64,000 nt of DNA, taken from assembly GCA_027919835.1 (NCBI GenBank), contig JANVFP010000014.1, positions 1-64,000 of the forward strand, in the 5' to 3' direction. The position numbers and the translations under genes were made by a program. Source of the DNA: Lentinula raphanica (taxonomy: Eukaryota > Basidiomycota > Agaricomycetes > Agaricales > Omphalotaceae). Below are positions 33,462 to 45,177 of this stretch, one piece after another. Position 1 is the first letter of the stretch; each line of letters opens with the position of its first letter. The notes beneath the pieces were generated by a model. The model did no database searches, had not been told where the DNA came from, and was given only the letters and a program-made list of their open reading frames with translations.

Positions 33462-33692
33462 TCACTTTATTGTACCCTCCAGTATGTTGTGTAGACAATG
33501 GACACCCAGCCTCTCCTCTAGGCAAGGCTCCATTGCTTGTGGCTGAACACACCCGGCAGCAACCCGAGTGTAAAAAACCCAGCACCTGTCAACCTCGGGT
33601 ACCCGGCACCTGGGGTCTTGGGTACGGGTGGGTGCTGGGTGCTGGGTCGGGATGGCTTTGGGACCACCCAACCCAACCCGAGACAAATACTA
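33462..33692. repeat. GGGT/ACCC-rich fragment, possible hAT terminus
   Basis: Dense CGGGTACCCGG and GGGTGCTGGGT motifs resemble the sub-terminal repeats of the hAT element at 45384-47243 (GGGTCGGGTCGGGT). It is cut by L5 on the right. No coding frame is supported. Confidence 0.4.
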
Positions 33693-33802
33693 GGTGTCTC
33701 AGGAGACACCAAAGACACTGAAGACTCTAGAGACCCCAGGCAACCTGAAATTCTTTGAGATCTATGTTGGGTAGCCATGAGCACAGAACATTTTTGCTGA
33801 TG
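33693..33802 (-). mobile_element. CATCAG-family fragment L5
   Basis: Matches the end of L1 that reads ATTTTTGCTGATG (here at 33802) and about 100 bases inward (GGTGTCTCAGGAGACACC). The other end is missing. Confidence 0.75.
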
Positions 33803-34190
33803 GACATGGCCTGCAAGGAGATTCACTCAAGTTGAAGGGGGAGTTTCAACAAAAAATTTGACAAGTTGACAACGGGTTTTTATATACATCATAGAGTTAC
33901 ACTCATGATCTTTTGCAGCAAAAAAGGGCCTGATCAGAAGGAGTTCTTCCCCACCCAAAAGATGTCTGAGAATCCATTTGCAAAGAGATCTGCCCTGTAA
34001 CCACTCCACAGTGCGCCCCCTGCCAAAATAAGAGAATGCACAAGGAGGGCAAGGTCGGGAAATAAGCGCTGAGCGACTGATGCAAAATGCATTATGAAGG
34101 ATGAGTAAAAAGGATTATGAGGGGTTATATAAGCATTACAAATAATGGTCCGGACAAGTATATCGCAAAAAATCTGAAACAAATCATTAA
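33803..34190. other. Unassigned 390-bp block
   Basis: It begins near a purine run followed by TTTCAAC (GAAGGGGGAGTTTCAAC, near 33833), which recalls the polypurine-LTR joint of a copia element, but I find no matching second LTR. The rest is unique in the window and has no supported gene. Confidence 0.3.
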
Positions 34191-35962
34191 AAATACTCAA
34201 AAAATTCAGGGGTGCCTCATTGGCTCTGAAAATGCAAAATAAAAAAATTTACACAATACAATTGAAAAACAACATCACTCTAAATCATACCAAATCCACT
34301 ACACAATCAGTATATATCATGTATATACTATTTTTAGCACCTTTAGTACCCTCAATCACTCAGTATAGCTTATATCACTCAAGAATCATATCAGACTGAC
34401 AACATTGAGTTAATGTACATGGTATTTTTAGCACACCTAGTACTCTTAAAAATTTCAGAACAATTTATATCACTTAATATATTCAGTACACACACACTAA
34501 ATCTTGGAACAGTGGTTATATGTTTCATACTTGACACAGTTGGCAATGAAAATACTCAAAACAGTGTTATCAGTCACTATACTTAACACACTTAACAGTC
34601 AAAAAGTCAGAACAATGTTACTTGAATAACATAGTAACACACTGATTGTTATCCTATAACACTTATGACAATGAGTTTTGGGTGCTTATGGGTGCTTATT
34701 TGGTATTTTTGAGTTGAAATCATTCATTAATAGCACACTCACACTGGGGGCAAAGTCCATGTCACCTGAAATTAAGTGCTTTCGCATCACTGTGAAGCTC
34801 ACCTTGAAGCTCACATGCCAAATGGCACTGATTATCTTATCAATCCTTACATGTAAACAATACAACAATGACATTTTCTATGTGAAAACTGCTGAGTGGA
34901 CTTGCTTTAGCTTTCAAAAAGTTCAGAAAAAGCATAACCAGGATGAGTTAGCCTATGAAAAAAAATCATTAAGGCATTTAACAAAATTTAGTGATACTTG
35001 GCACAGGTACATGTTAAGGGTCCCTGCCAAAATTCCAAGATGACCCAGCAATCCTGAAGTGATTGTTCTTCATTCCTTGGCTCTTATTTTTAGAAGATTC
35101 TGATCAGTATTATTCTCCAAGTACTCAGTAATATATCAAGAACTATTGCAGTATTTCTAGCTGCCAATTGCTCATTATTTACCCAAACTCGAAATGTACA
35201 TGTTGTGAGTATGTTACAATGTACACAGATCAGACAGGTGAGTTTCATGTGAGTTTCACAGTGACACGAAAGCACTTGAATTCAGGTGACACGGACTTTG
35301 CCCCTGGTGTCAATAACTTTTGTGTGGGCTCTATGTTGTGTAAGGATGTTGTTTATATCATACTACACTTGATACAATTCAAGAACTCAAGATTACAGCC
35401 TGTGGGACTGGCTATATTGTGATCTTTTGTGATTTAACAGTGTTTTATGTAAATGTCAATGCATACACCCATGTTATGACGTCAAACTGCTACTGAGTCA
35501 TGCAAAGAGTCATCCTACAACCTATTCCATGCTAACTTTATGTGATACAGCCAAGAGATCTGTAATGGGGGTCATTGAATATGACATCTATTGTTACATG
35601 TAAGTGTAGACATCTATAGTGTACATGAAACATGTACATGTGTATCACAGAGTCCAACCTTTATGATAGCTATCTGAATCATGTACAGACACTGCCAGTA
35701 TACTGTAGGAGTGGCTTCCTGATGGACCAGCATCAGTATACTTGCATTACATGGACATATGCATTGGCATTTACATAAAACACTGTTATATTACAAAAGA
35801 TCATAGTATAGCTAGCCACACAGGTTGTATTTTCGAGTTCTCCAAATTATATCTAAAGGAATATGATATAGACAACATCCTGACACAATATAGAGCCCAC
35901 ACAAAAATTATTGAGTGTGCTATTAATGAATTTTGACTCAAAAACACCAAATAAGTACCCAT
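34191..35962. repeat. Palindromic repeat P3, left part
   Basis: Left arm about 34191-34741, centre about 35310-35880, with the right arm continuing beyond the copia insertion at 42561-42957. The arm landmarks match P1. A 568-bp MITE is nested at 34742. No gene is seen. Confidence 0.75.
34742..35309. mobile_element. 568-bp MITE with CACTG/CACCA ends and TCA target duplication
   Basis: Inverted ends of about 70 bp (CACTGGGGGCAAAGTCC versus CACCAGGGGCAAAGTCC) are flanked by TCA at 34739-34741 and 35310-35312. Comparison with P1 shows the empty site ACACTCAATAA. CACTR-like ends plus a 3-bp duplication fit the CACTA (CMC) superfamily. An internal frame of about 120 codons has no recognisable domain. 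Confidence 0.82.
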
Positions 35963-36471
35963 TGTTGAAATTAGATTAGCGCTTAAGTCTATCTAATCAT
36001 GATATCATGTGCGCTTATTTACTAAGCATAGCACTGACTATTAATGAGTGATCGACATGCAGCTATCATGTATTTCTTAGCCCTTTAACAATATTCTATT
36101 GTTATTTCTCATGCAACATACAGCCTTACTGCTGTATTTCATTTCAGCTTTATGCTCTCTTAATGCTATTCGCTCTACAGCTTTTGCAGTGTGCTAGACG
36201 AACTACATACACATGTTATATGCATTATTCTTTACACCTATGATCGTACTTTACTCATCTTACATGCTGTATACATGATTCATTATTATTCATCATTGTC
36301 ATAGGGTGTTAACTCTTCTAGTATAAATACTGTAGATGTTCCTCTGTAACAATAAGCCTCTTATTCAAGAGTTTCTATCATCTCAACATCGCTATCTGAA
36401 GTCTCCTCAGCAAGCTTATACTCGGTGAGTAAAAGCATCAACCTGTTGTAAGATTGATTGCTGTTTCAACA
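35963..36471 (+). repeat. 5' LTR of the copia element
   Basis: 509 bp, TG...CA ends, with GTATAAATAC near 36321 as a likely TATA box. By eye it differs from the 3' LTR at one base (AACATCGC here, AACTTCGC there, near 36387), so insertion was recent. Confidence 0.95.
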
Positions 36472-36492
36472 GGTTATGGGCCCCGGTTAGCT
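36472..36492 (+). promoter_or_regulatory. Primer-binding site, matching the initiator tRNA-Met anticodon region
   Basis: GGTTATGGGCCC immediately follows the LTR. Its complement, GGGCCCATAACC, is the conserved anticodon stem-loop of eukaryotic initiator tRNA-Met. This fits priming by a cleaved half-tRNA, as known for Drosophila copia, rather than by the tRNA 3' end. Confidence 0.75.
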
Positions 36493-37200
36493 CAACACTG
36501 GTCGTTACTCCACTGTGTTATCTTACGAGTGGTTGATCGTGTTCACCAACGCTTTCCTAATGCTCATGACCGAGTATTAAAAGTGTTTGATGTTGTGCTT
36601 GTGGTTTTGGTATAAGGTAATCCCTTAGATCGTCTTTATTCCATCCATCCGAGGGCTCTGTCTGTAATATAAATGACATCCCATTGAATAAAACTAACAG
36701 TAGTATACACAGGCAGTCCACATGAACGAGCTTTGCATTCTCACCTTTAGTGGTGGTTTGTTAGAGGTCCGAACCCTCTTCCCAGGTAGACTTCTGCCAG
36801 AGTGTGAATAATCAAAAGCACTTCTGCGTAGGCTGGGCATTTGCGAACATGTGTGGCTTTCTTGGCCTCCATATTACAGTACTGTTACACCATGTGTCTT
36901 AAGTCCCTTTTACGCTACTAATCTATTTGTGCTTAATATGTGCGTCTTCTGGACTGCACTATTAATGAACGATAGACGAATAGCTTTCAAATGACACATA
37001 GGATTTGTATATAGTTTTACATATATACTGAGTCTGATAGGAATGATCAGATCAGAGATGGATACAAGATGGAAAAATGCGATCAACACCGTGATTTAAG
37101 TCAATGAGTAAAAACCAATGTTGATATGATCGATGTTCATAACTTGAAGGAACGTTCTAATCAAACTGTTCTTCTTCTTATAGAACTCTATTCATACAAC
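36493..37200 (+). other. Copia 5' leader, noncoding
   Basis: About 700 bases between primer site and Gag start, unusually long. No supported gene; it would hold the RNA packaging signal. Confidence 0.6.
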
Positions 37201-40200
37201 ATGTCCAACACCGTTGCCCTTGCCATTCCTGAACTCAACGGCTCCAACTACAGCGAATGGGAGTCTACCATGACTGCCTATCTTCGCTTCTCTAGAGCTT
37301 GGGGTGTAGTTTCTGGTCGGGATGAAAGACCTAAAGAAACTTATTCAGGAACTGGACCGGACCGTGTAGAAACTACATCTGCTGAACTCAAAAAGAGATT
37401 CGTGAGTGGGATGAAAAAGATGACTCAGCCATCGGTATCATTACTCTCAAACTCCCGAAGGGTCTTCGAGAGAGTATGGTCAGAGACTCTGCTCAGGAAA
37501 CATGGGATGAGATTAAAACACAATATGGTACACCTCGCGCTGCTGGCATCTTTGGAATTTTCAAAGAGGCAATCAACTTCGAGTTGAGAGAAGATGCTGA
37601 CCCTGCAATGCCTATCGCCAATTTGCGGTCAATCTTTACTCGACTTGATGATTTTGGTCTCAAACTCACGGATCAGATTCAAGCCATGATTCTTCTTGCC
37701 GCCTTGCCTCGTTCATGGGATAATCTTGCCATGACTATGCTGTCTCAATATGATGCGAGATCATTAAATCTCAATAACATTGCATCTGGCATTCAAGACG
37801 AGTATTCCCGTCGAACTTCTATTAAAAACTCGGAATCTTCTCTTACTGCCCGGCTCTCTGGTATCAAACGCTATGGTGATCATAATTCACAATGGCGAGA
37901 CCAGAAGAAACAAAAAGGAGGAGCGCCCAAGTCTGGGCAGCAGACTCCTTCAGCACCTGCGCCGCAGAATAAGAACAAGAAACCCCGACGTGGAAAAGGC
38001 AAAGGCAAAGGAAAAGCGAATCAATCTGCACATGAATCTGTTCAGCAACCTGATTCATCGGTGGCTCAATTCAGTTCCGCATATGTCGTCAATATACCTC
38101 ATGCATCCTCTTCTGCCCTCAAACTCGACAATCTCCCCAATTATGAGGATGAAGAAGAGGATCCTATTCTTGCTAATATGAAGCAGGAAGAGGAGGAGGT
38201 TAGATTGACATGGGCAGATGAAATGTACGATATGGAGATTACAGGTGAAGGTGACGAGCGCCTCATGTACTGGCAAGTTCCTCTTTCTAAATTCAGGAGA
38301 AATACTATTAACAAATTGCACCGGACTAAACAGATGTTCTATGACACCATGCGATCATTCTCAAGGTCGAAAGACCAGCATGTATATAATATGAACTCTG
38401 TAGTTTCTGATCTCCTCGATGGAGATAATAAAATATATTCTGATGTGCATTATGTCAATACTCCTAAGTTTGAGAACTCGCAAGAACAGTCTTTAAAAGA
38501 CTTTTGGCTGCTTGACTCCGGTGCTTCTGCACACTTCACTCCTCACATTGAGGACTTTGCTCAATATAGAGAACTTGAAACTCCAATTCCAGTACAAACT
38601 GCCGACATAGGCTCTAAAACCCTAATCAAAGGGGTTGGAACTGTATTTATTAAGCACCATAATGGTCTCAATTATACTCATACGACTAAATTATATCCGG
38701 TGTTTTACCAACCGCAATGCACACATCGCCTTTTATCTGTTGGTTTATTAAACCGACAAGGCTGCTTTGCAGTCTCTGATGAGGATAAAACTCAAATTCG
38801 TCGGAAATCTGATCGGAAAGTTTTAATGACATGTGCTCCTAAATCCTCTGGGGAAAATCTTCATTGGCTATCCTCTTCAATTGTAACTCCAGAAAGAGGT
38901 CTAGTCAATAAAATACCCCTAGATTACGACACATGGCATAATCGCTTTGGTCATCCCAGTAAAGTAGTCTTACGCAATACACAACCCCATGTCAAAGGAC
39001 TTCCCAAGATTTCTATACCTTCTGAAGATGCACCTTGCAAAGGTTGTGCTCTTGGAAAAGAAAAATCTCAATCCTACCCTAAGTCTGAGAAACGAGCATC
39101 GGAACCGTTAGATCTCATCCATACTGATATCAAAGAGATACCTACTGTCTCTTATCATAAATTCAAGTATGTGATCACGTTTCTAGATGATTGTTCATCT
39201 CATGCTGTTTCAATAAAACTACGACGAAAATCAGAAGCCTTGCAATCTTTTAAGGATTTTAAATCCTGGGCTGAAAAGCAAACAGGCCGAAAGATTAAAT
39301 GTCTACGTTTTGATCGAGGGGGAGAATTTCTTTCACAAGAATTCGAAACATTCTTGAAACAAGAAGGAATAGAAACTCATAAGTCGTCTGCCCATGTTCA
39401 TCAACAGAATGGTCGTGCGGAACGAATAAATCGCACCATGATGGAAAAATCTGAAGCAATGCGTCATCATGCCTGCTGTCCAGAATCTTGGTGGGAATTT
39501 TCGTATAACACTGCAATGCATGTGTATAATCGCACACCAATTCAAAGGTTGAACTGGAAGACCCCAATTGAAGTTTTCTTCGGAAAAATACCTGATGTTT
39601 CTTATTTCAGAGTATTTGGGTGTGCTGCTTATGTCTTTATTCATCCTGAAAAAAGGAAAAATAAACAAGCACCTCATTCCGAATTGATGATCTTCATTGG
39701 TTATGACAAGGGTACAAAAGGATATATGTTCATGCGTAATGACAACTCTATCTATTTTGCACCACAAGCAACTTTCTACGAACAATGGTTTCCACGATGC
39801 AAAGATAGTACAAAACCCTCTGAACCTGTCCTATCTAATCCCAGAGAAAACCATGATAAACGACCAACGAATGGTATCAATGCAGATCTACCATTTGATC
39901 CGGATGAAAATCCACATAACGTTCCTTTTACATTGCCCGATGAGGATTCTCAAGATCCACCAAATTTGCCTGGTGATAATGATCAAAATGATGATCATTC
40001 TGATCAAGAATCAGATAATGGTTCCCCACCTTATCACTCATCTCGAGCACCATCTCCTCGGACTCCCACACCACCTCCTGAAAATGATAGACCTCCTTCA
40101 CCAGTTCATCCAAATCCATTTAGTTATGATCCAGACAAAGTGGCTGAATGGAAACGATTACATTCTCGTAGAATTCCTAAACCAATTAATCGTTCTGATA

Positions 40201-40373
40201 TGGTACCGTCATCTGGAACACATAGTGGTTGGCGTCAAATACGTCCATTACCTCGTAGAAATGAAGTCTATGAACCACGTGTTCCTCCTGTACCAGAAGT
40301 TCGGATGCGTTCACCATCACAGGAATATGATATGGATGTAAACATGTCTAGACTCATTCAGAAAGGGGAGTAG
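37201..40373 (+). CDS. Copia Gag-protease-integrase, one frame break near 37390
   Basis: Starts MSNTVALAIPELNGSNYSEW, a typical copia Gag start. A run of five A at 37390-37394 shifts the frame by one (the homologous reading would need six), after which Gag continues (QETWDEIKTQYGTPRAAGIF). The basic KNKKPRRGKGKGKGKANQ region stands where a zinc knuckle is often found. Protease: LLDSGASAH (near 38508). Integrase: HNRFGHP...CKGCALGK zinc-binding part (38936-39057) and catalytic HTDIKEI (39121), RFDRGGEF (39308) and GRAERIN (39412). The frame ends at TAG 40371, one base out of step with the RT frame. Confidence 0.9.
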
Positions 40374-42007
40374 AATTTATAAATCATTTGCTTGCACAAT
40401 CGGATGTTATTCCTGAAAGTTTCTTAGACATGAATCCAAGGGATATTCTTACCAAAGATAATCCTAACTCATGGAATTCACAAAGAGACTATCGTCATTT
40501 GCCCCCTGATATACGGGCTAAATGGAATAATGCTTGCAAAGAGGAGATTGATGGTTTGAAAGGACGTCATGTATATGAGGAAGTTACACTACCTCAGGGT
40601 CGTAAACCTATCAAATCCAGATGGGTGTTTAACCGGAAAAATGATGGTCGATATAAAGCCCGACTCGTCGCAAAAGGTTTTTCTCAAGTACAAGGGATAG
40701 ATTATAACGAGTTGTTTTCGCCTGTAGCGCAATTTGAAACTGTTAGAATTCTTCTTGCTTTAGCTGCCCTAGAAGACTGGGAAATCCAGGCTCTTGACGT
40801 CAAACAGGCTTTTTTATATGGCAAGCTTGATGAAGAAATCTATATGGAACAACCCGAAGGCTTCGTTAAGGACAAAACCAAAGTTTGGAGGTTACACCAA
40901 GCACTTTACGGGCTAAAACAAGCAAGCTTATCCTGGTGGAAGGAATGTAATGCTTCCATGGGAAAACTAGGATTTAAGCGCTGTGTTTCTGACGCTGGTG
41001 TATATGTCTTCAAAGAGAATGGGCAAACCGTAATTGCCATAATCTATGTTGATGATGCTTTATTTATGGGATCAGACAAAGATCTCATTATGAAGAAGAA
41101 GCATGAGTTCATGAATGTATGGGAATGTCGTGATTTGGGAGAACCAAAAGAATTTCTTGGTATGCGCATATTCCGCGACCGTAAAAAGAAAATCTTAAAA
41201 TTGGATCAAGGAGCTTATCTTGATAAAGTCATATCTCGTTTTGGCATGACAAATGCTAAAAAAGCTCAAACTCCTCTTCCTACATCATGGGTTCCTCATG
41301 CAAATACTAAACCAGTAAATGCTGAACTTCGTCGACGCTTTCAAAGTGTCATTGGATCTTTGTTATATCTAATGCTTGGCACACGTCCTGATATTGCTTA
41401 CGCAGTAATCAAGTTAAGTCAGTATTCTGCTAATCCTAGCAAAGATCATCTTGCAAAAGCGCTATACATAATCCGATATCTTTTACACACTCAGGATTAT
41501 GCGCTTGTCTATGATGGATCTTCGCAAGAAGGATTTATTGCATATTCTGATTCTGACTGGGCATCTGATTCAAATGATCGTAAATCCCATACTGGGGTGA
41601 TTGTGACATTTGCAACAGGTTCAGTAAGCTGGACAAGTCACAAACAAAAAACTGTTGCGTTATCATCCACTGAAGCTGAATATATGGCTGCTTCTGACAC
41701 TAGTCGACAGTTGATGTGGATCAAAACCTTATTTAGTGAAATAGGTTTTAAACTCGGATCAATGCCTTTGATGGTTGATAATCAAGGTTCTTCATTCCTT
41801 GCGTCAAATCCTGTGCAGGAACGTCGAACTAAACATATTGATATTCGCTATCATTTTATTCGAGAAAAAGTAGAAGCTGGAATAATTGATCTCTACTATA
41901 TTCAAACTGAGGACAATGTTGCAGATCTTCTTACAAAGAATCTAGCACTTGTCAAGTTTGTAAAATTACGAGATCGTTTAGGCTTACTCTTTAAACACAT
42001 CCATTAA
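40374..42007 (+). CDS. Copia reverse transcriptase-RNase H
   Basis: Continues the polyprotein in the -1 frame after a GGGG run at 40365. RT motifs: RWVFNRKNDGRYKARLVAKG (near 40620), VKQAFLYGKLDEEIYM and catalytic YVDD (near 41046). RNase H: YSDSDWASD (near 41545), SSTEAEYMA and the C-terminal HIDIRYHFIRE and TEDNVADLLTK. The frame is fully open to the stop at 42005. Copies element RNA into DNA in the particle. Confidence 0.92.
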
Positions 42008-42051
42008 TCTATCATGATTCAATGATTCGCTAAGTCTTTAGCGAAGGGGAG
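42008..42051 (+). promoter_or_regulatory. Copia 3' untranslated segment with polypurine tract
   Basis: GCGAAGGGGAG ends directly at the 3' LTR and would prime plus-strand DNA synthesis. Confidence 0.8.
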
Positions 42052-42560
42052 TGTTGAAATTAGATTAGCGCTTAAGTCTATCTAATCATGATATCATGTG
42101 CGCTTATTTACTAAGCATAGCACTGACTATTAATGAGTGATCGACATGCAGCTATCATGTATTTCTTAGCCCTTTAACAATATTCTATTGTTATTTCTCA
42201 TGCAACATACAGCCTTACTGCTGTATTTCATTTCAGCTTTATGCTCTCTTAATGCTATTCGCTCTACAGCTTTTGCAGTGTGCTAGACGAACTACATACA
42301 CATGTTATATGCATTATTCTTTACACCTATGATCGTACTTTACTCATCTTACATGCTGTATACATGATTCATTATTATTCATCATTGTCATAGGGTGTTA
42401 ACTCTTCTAGTATAAATACTGTAGATGTTCCTCTGTAACAATAAGCCTCTTATTCAAGAGTTTCTATCATCTCAACTTCGCTATCTGAAGTCTCCTCAGC
42501 AAGCTTATACTCGGTGAGTAAAAGCATCAACCTGTTGTAAGATTGATTGCTGTTTCAACA
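42052..42560 (+). repeat. 3' LTR of the copia element
   Basis: 509 bp, same as the 5' LTR apart from one visible base. Followed by the target duplication CCCAT. Confidence 0.95.
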
Positions 42561-42957
42561 CCCATAAGCACCCAAAACTTGTTGTTATAAGTGTATTATA
42601 GTATAACAATGAGTGTGTTATGTATATAAAGTAATGTTGTTCCGACTTTTTGACTGTTAAGTGTGTTAAGTATAGTGACTGATAACACTGATCTGAGTAT
42701 TTTCATTGTCAACTGTGTTAAGTATAATATATATAAGTACTGTTATGAGATTTAGTGTTTTAAGTTTGATAAGTGCTAAGTGTACTGAACATGTTGAGTA
42801 ATATAAGTTGTTCTGAGTTATTAAGGGTACTAGATGTGCTAAAAATATCATGTACATTATATTTACTCACCAAATTATTCAGTTTGATATGATTCTTGAG
42901 TAATATAAATGATTGAGGGTACTAGGGGTGCTATAAATGACATATACAAAATATATA
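42561..42957. repeat. Palindromic repeat P3, right arm
   Basis: Continues the P3 arm interrupted by copia (CCCATAAGCACCCAAAACTT) and runs to the L4 insertion. Inverse of about 34325-34690. Confidence 0.75.
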
Positions 42958-45177
42958 CATCAGCAAAAATGTTCTGTGTTCAGGGCTACCCAACATAGAT
43001 CTCAAAGAATTTCAGGTTGCCTGAGGTCTCTAGAGTCTTCAGTGTCTTTGGTGTCTTCTGAGACACCCCCCAAAACCTAAAGCCTTCAGAGTTCCTTGAA
43101 TGTCTTTCAAAATCTCTGAATATCTTTGGATATCTTTAAAAATCTTTGAATATCTCTGAGTGTCTTTGAAAGTCTTTGAGAGATATTTAGATATCTTTCA
43201 AAGATTTTCCAAAGCTCTTCAATGAGTTCAAATGATTCAAAAAGTTATTCAATCACTTTTACTTCATCATATGATACTCTATTTATTGCTTATATAGTCA
43301 ACTATATCTACTAACATCTATATATTATGATATACTGTATTTGAACTTGATAACTATTAATTTCGGAACACATTCTGATTATGTGTATTATAATATATTA
43401 TTACAACCATTATATATGTGTAATGTTAACAAATATACACGAGACTGGATCAGAAATCCTACACATGAAAGGTGTGCCGAAAAACGCGGCACAAATCAGA
43501 TCAATTTTCGGCCAATATTTCCTCATTAAAATAAAGTAAATTTCATATGTAATCCTAGTTGAAAAATCAATCTCAATTTTTGTGTGATTTAACAAGTAAA
43601 GGGAAAGAAAAATATGTATCATTTTGTAAATAATTTTCCGACCATTTCACATATAATTTCATCCTGATTTCATTTTAAAAACAAAGAGATTTTAGCTGAG
43701 ATCCTGATCTTGATTTTGAAAGAAAAAATCTTTCCCTTTCACAAGAAAAACACATTGCAAGCTTTGACCATTTTCATTTGCAAAACATTTCGGATTTCGA
43801 GGGTCTCCAGGATACTGGGCAGCATCATGGGCAGCATCCTGGGTGACCTGTGACATCAAGAAGATTTAGGAAAATCTATGATGACTAAGCCACTTTTGCA
43901 AGTGTATGACTAAGCTGTTTGCAGTTGATTAGATTATCTGACCAGCATCTTTCCTTTTACAGGTGTTAAAATATATCTCATGAAGATTGCACACTTAGCA
44001 TCTTTCCTTTAAAATATATCTCATGAAGATTGCACACTTAGAGAGCAAAGTGTCTGTAAAAGAATCTAATCAACTGCAAACAGCTTAGTCATACACTTAC
44101 AAAAGTGGCTTAGTCATCATAGATTTTCCTAAATCTTCTTGATGTCACAGGTCACCCAGGATGCTGCCCATGATGCTGCCCAGTATCCTGGAGACCCTCG
44201 AAATCCGAAATGTTTTGCAAATGAAAATGGTCAAAGCTTGCAATGTGCTTTTCTTGTGAAAGGGAAAGATTTTTTCTTTCAAAATCAAGATCAGGATCTC
44301 GGCTAAAATCTCTTTGTTTTTAAAATGAAATCAGGATGAAATTATATGTGAAATGGTCAGAAAATTATTTACAAAATGATACATATTTTTCTTTGCCTTT
44401 TTCTTGTTAAATCACACAAAAATTGAGATTGATTTTTCAACTAAGATTACATATGAAATTTACTTTATTTAATTAGGAAATATTGGCCGAAAATTGATCT
44501 GATTTGTGCCGCGTTTTTCGGCACACCTTTCATGTGTAGGATTTCTGATCCAGTCTCGTGATAATAGATAACAATGTATATAGTATATGTTATTATAGCT
44601 ATATTCAGATTTTGACCTGGTGAAGTTCTTTTTGATTGTACACAGTCCACGGTGGCAGGTCATGTGACCACCTATATTATTGACAACTGTGAGTTGTAAT
44701 ATTTTAACTGATATCTACACTGTATTACTACACTATACTATCTTCTAGATGTTAAGATGCAATAGTATTTTATTTCATATTCAATATCTCAAATTTCAAA
44801 TTTTTGAAAACACTCAAAGTCTTCAGAGAAGCTCAAATATCTTTCAAAGATGTTCAAAGATATTCAGAGAACATAAAAAATCTCAAGAAATCTTCAGGAT
44901 ATTGGAGAAAATGTAGGCAGCTCAGAGTATCCAAGCTCTCTAGAGTATCTGAAGAGCTCGGATTATTCCCAAAAACCTAGAGCATTTTGAGGATCTCTGA
45001 GTTACCTTTGAACAATTCAGAAACAATTCTAAAGAATTTCAAGGAAACCAAATTTTGAGCCTTTTTTCCAAAGAGTTCTGAGAGTCTAGATATTTGAAAC
45101 TATTTGAGAGACTTAGACTTTTGGGGGAATCTCTGGTGTCTTTGAAAGACCTCTGGTCAGGGGTATTTTTTCTGATG
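42958..45177 (+). mobile_element. CATCAG-family long element L4, split by the foldback element
   Basis: Left end CATCAGCAAAAATG, right end ATTTTTTCTGATG. Order of blocks as in L2. Flanks are TA on the left and TT on the right, so the 2-bp duplication is not preserved or has mutated. The foldback at 43438-44560 interrupts it. Confidence 0.85.
43438..44560. mobile_element. Foldback element, about 500-bp arms, ATA target duplication (1,123 bp)
   Basis: The whole left arm (43438 to about 43937) pairs with the right arm (about 44074-44560), ends CACGAGACTGG and CCAGTCTCGTG. ATA flanks both ends (43435-43437, 44561-44563), and L2 shows the empty site AAATATAATAG. The centre of about 135 bp holds a partly duplicated stretch (AAAATATATCTCATGAAGAT twice). 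No coding frame. CAC ends with a 3-bp duplication suggest a CACTA-related nonautonomous element; a true Foldback-type origin is possible. Confidence 0.88.

Larger units (their letters stand above)
35963..42560 (+). mobile_element. Ty1/copia retrotransposon, nearly intact (6,598 bp)
   Basis: Two 509-bp LTRs start TGTTGAAATT and end TTTCAACA. The element is flanked by the 5-bp duplication CCCAT (35958-35962, 42561-42565). Order: LTR, primer site, gag, protease, integrase, RT, RNase H, polypurine tract, LTR. Integrase before RT defines the copia type. Two single-base frame breaks, both in homopolymers, are the only coding defects I see. It sits in the right arm of P3. Confidence 0.95.

Noticed and set aside
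34678..35043. 121-codon frame as a MITE-encoded protein
   Set aside because: It spans the boundary of P3 and the nested MITE and has no recognisable domain.
37385..37400. Programmed frameshift in copia gag
   Set aside because: The A run is not preceded by a slippery codon in the right phase. A lost A in a homopolymer explains the break better.
40360..40372. Programmed -1 frameshift at AAAGGGG before copia RT
   Set aside because: The heptamer is out of phase for the X XXY YYZ rule. A single-base homopolymer change is more likely.
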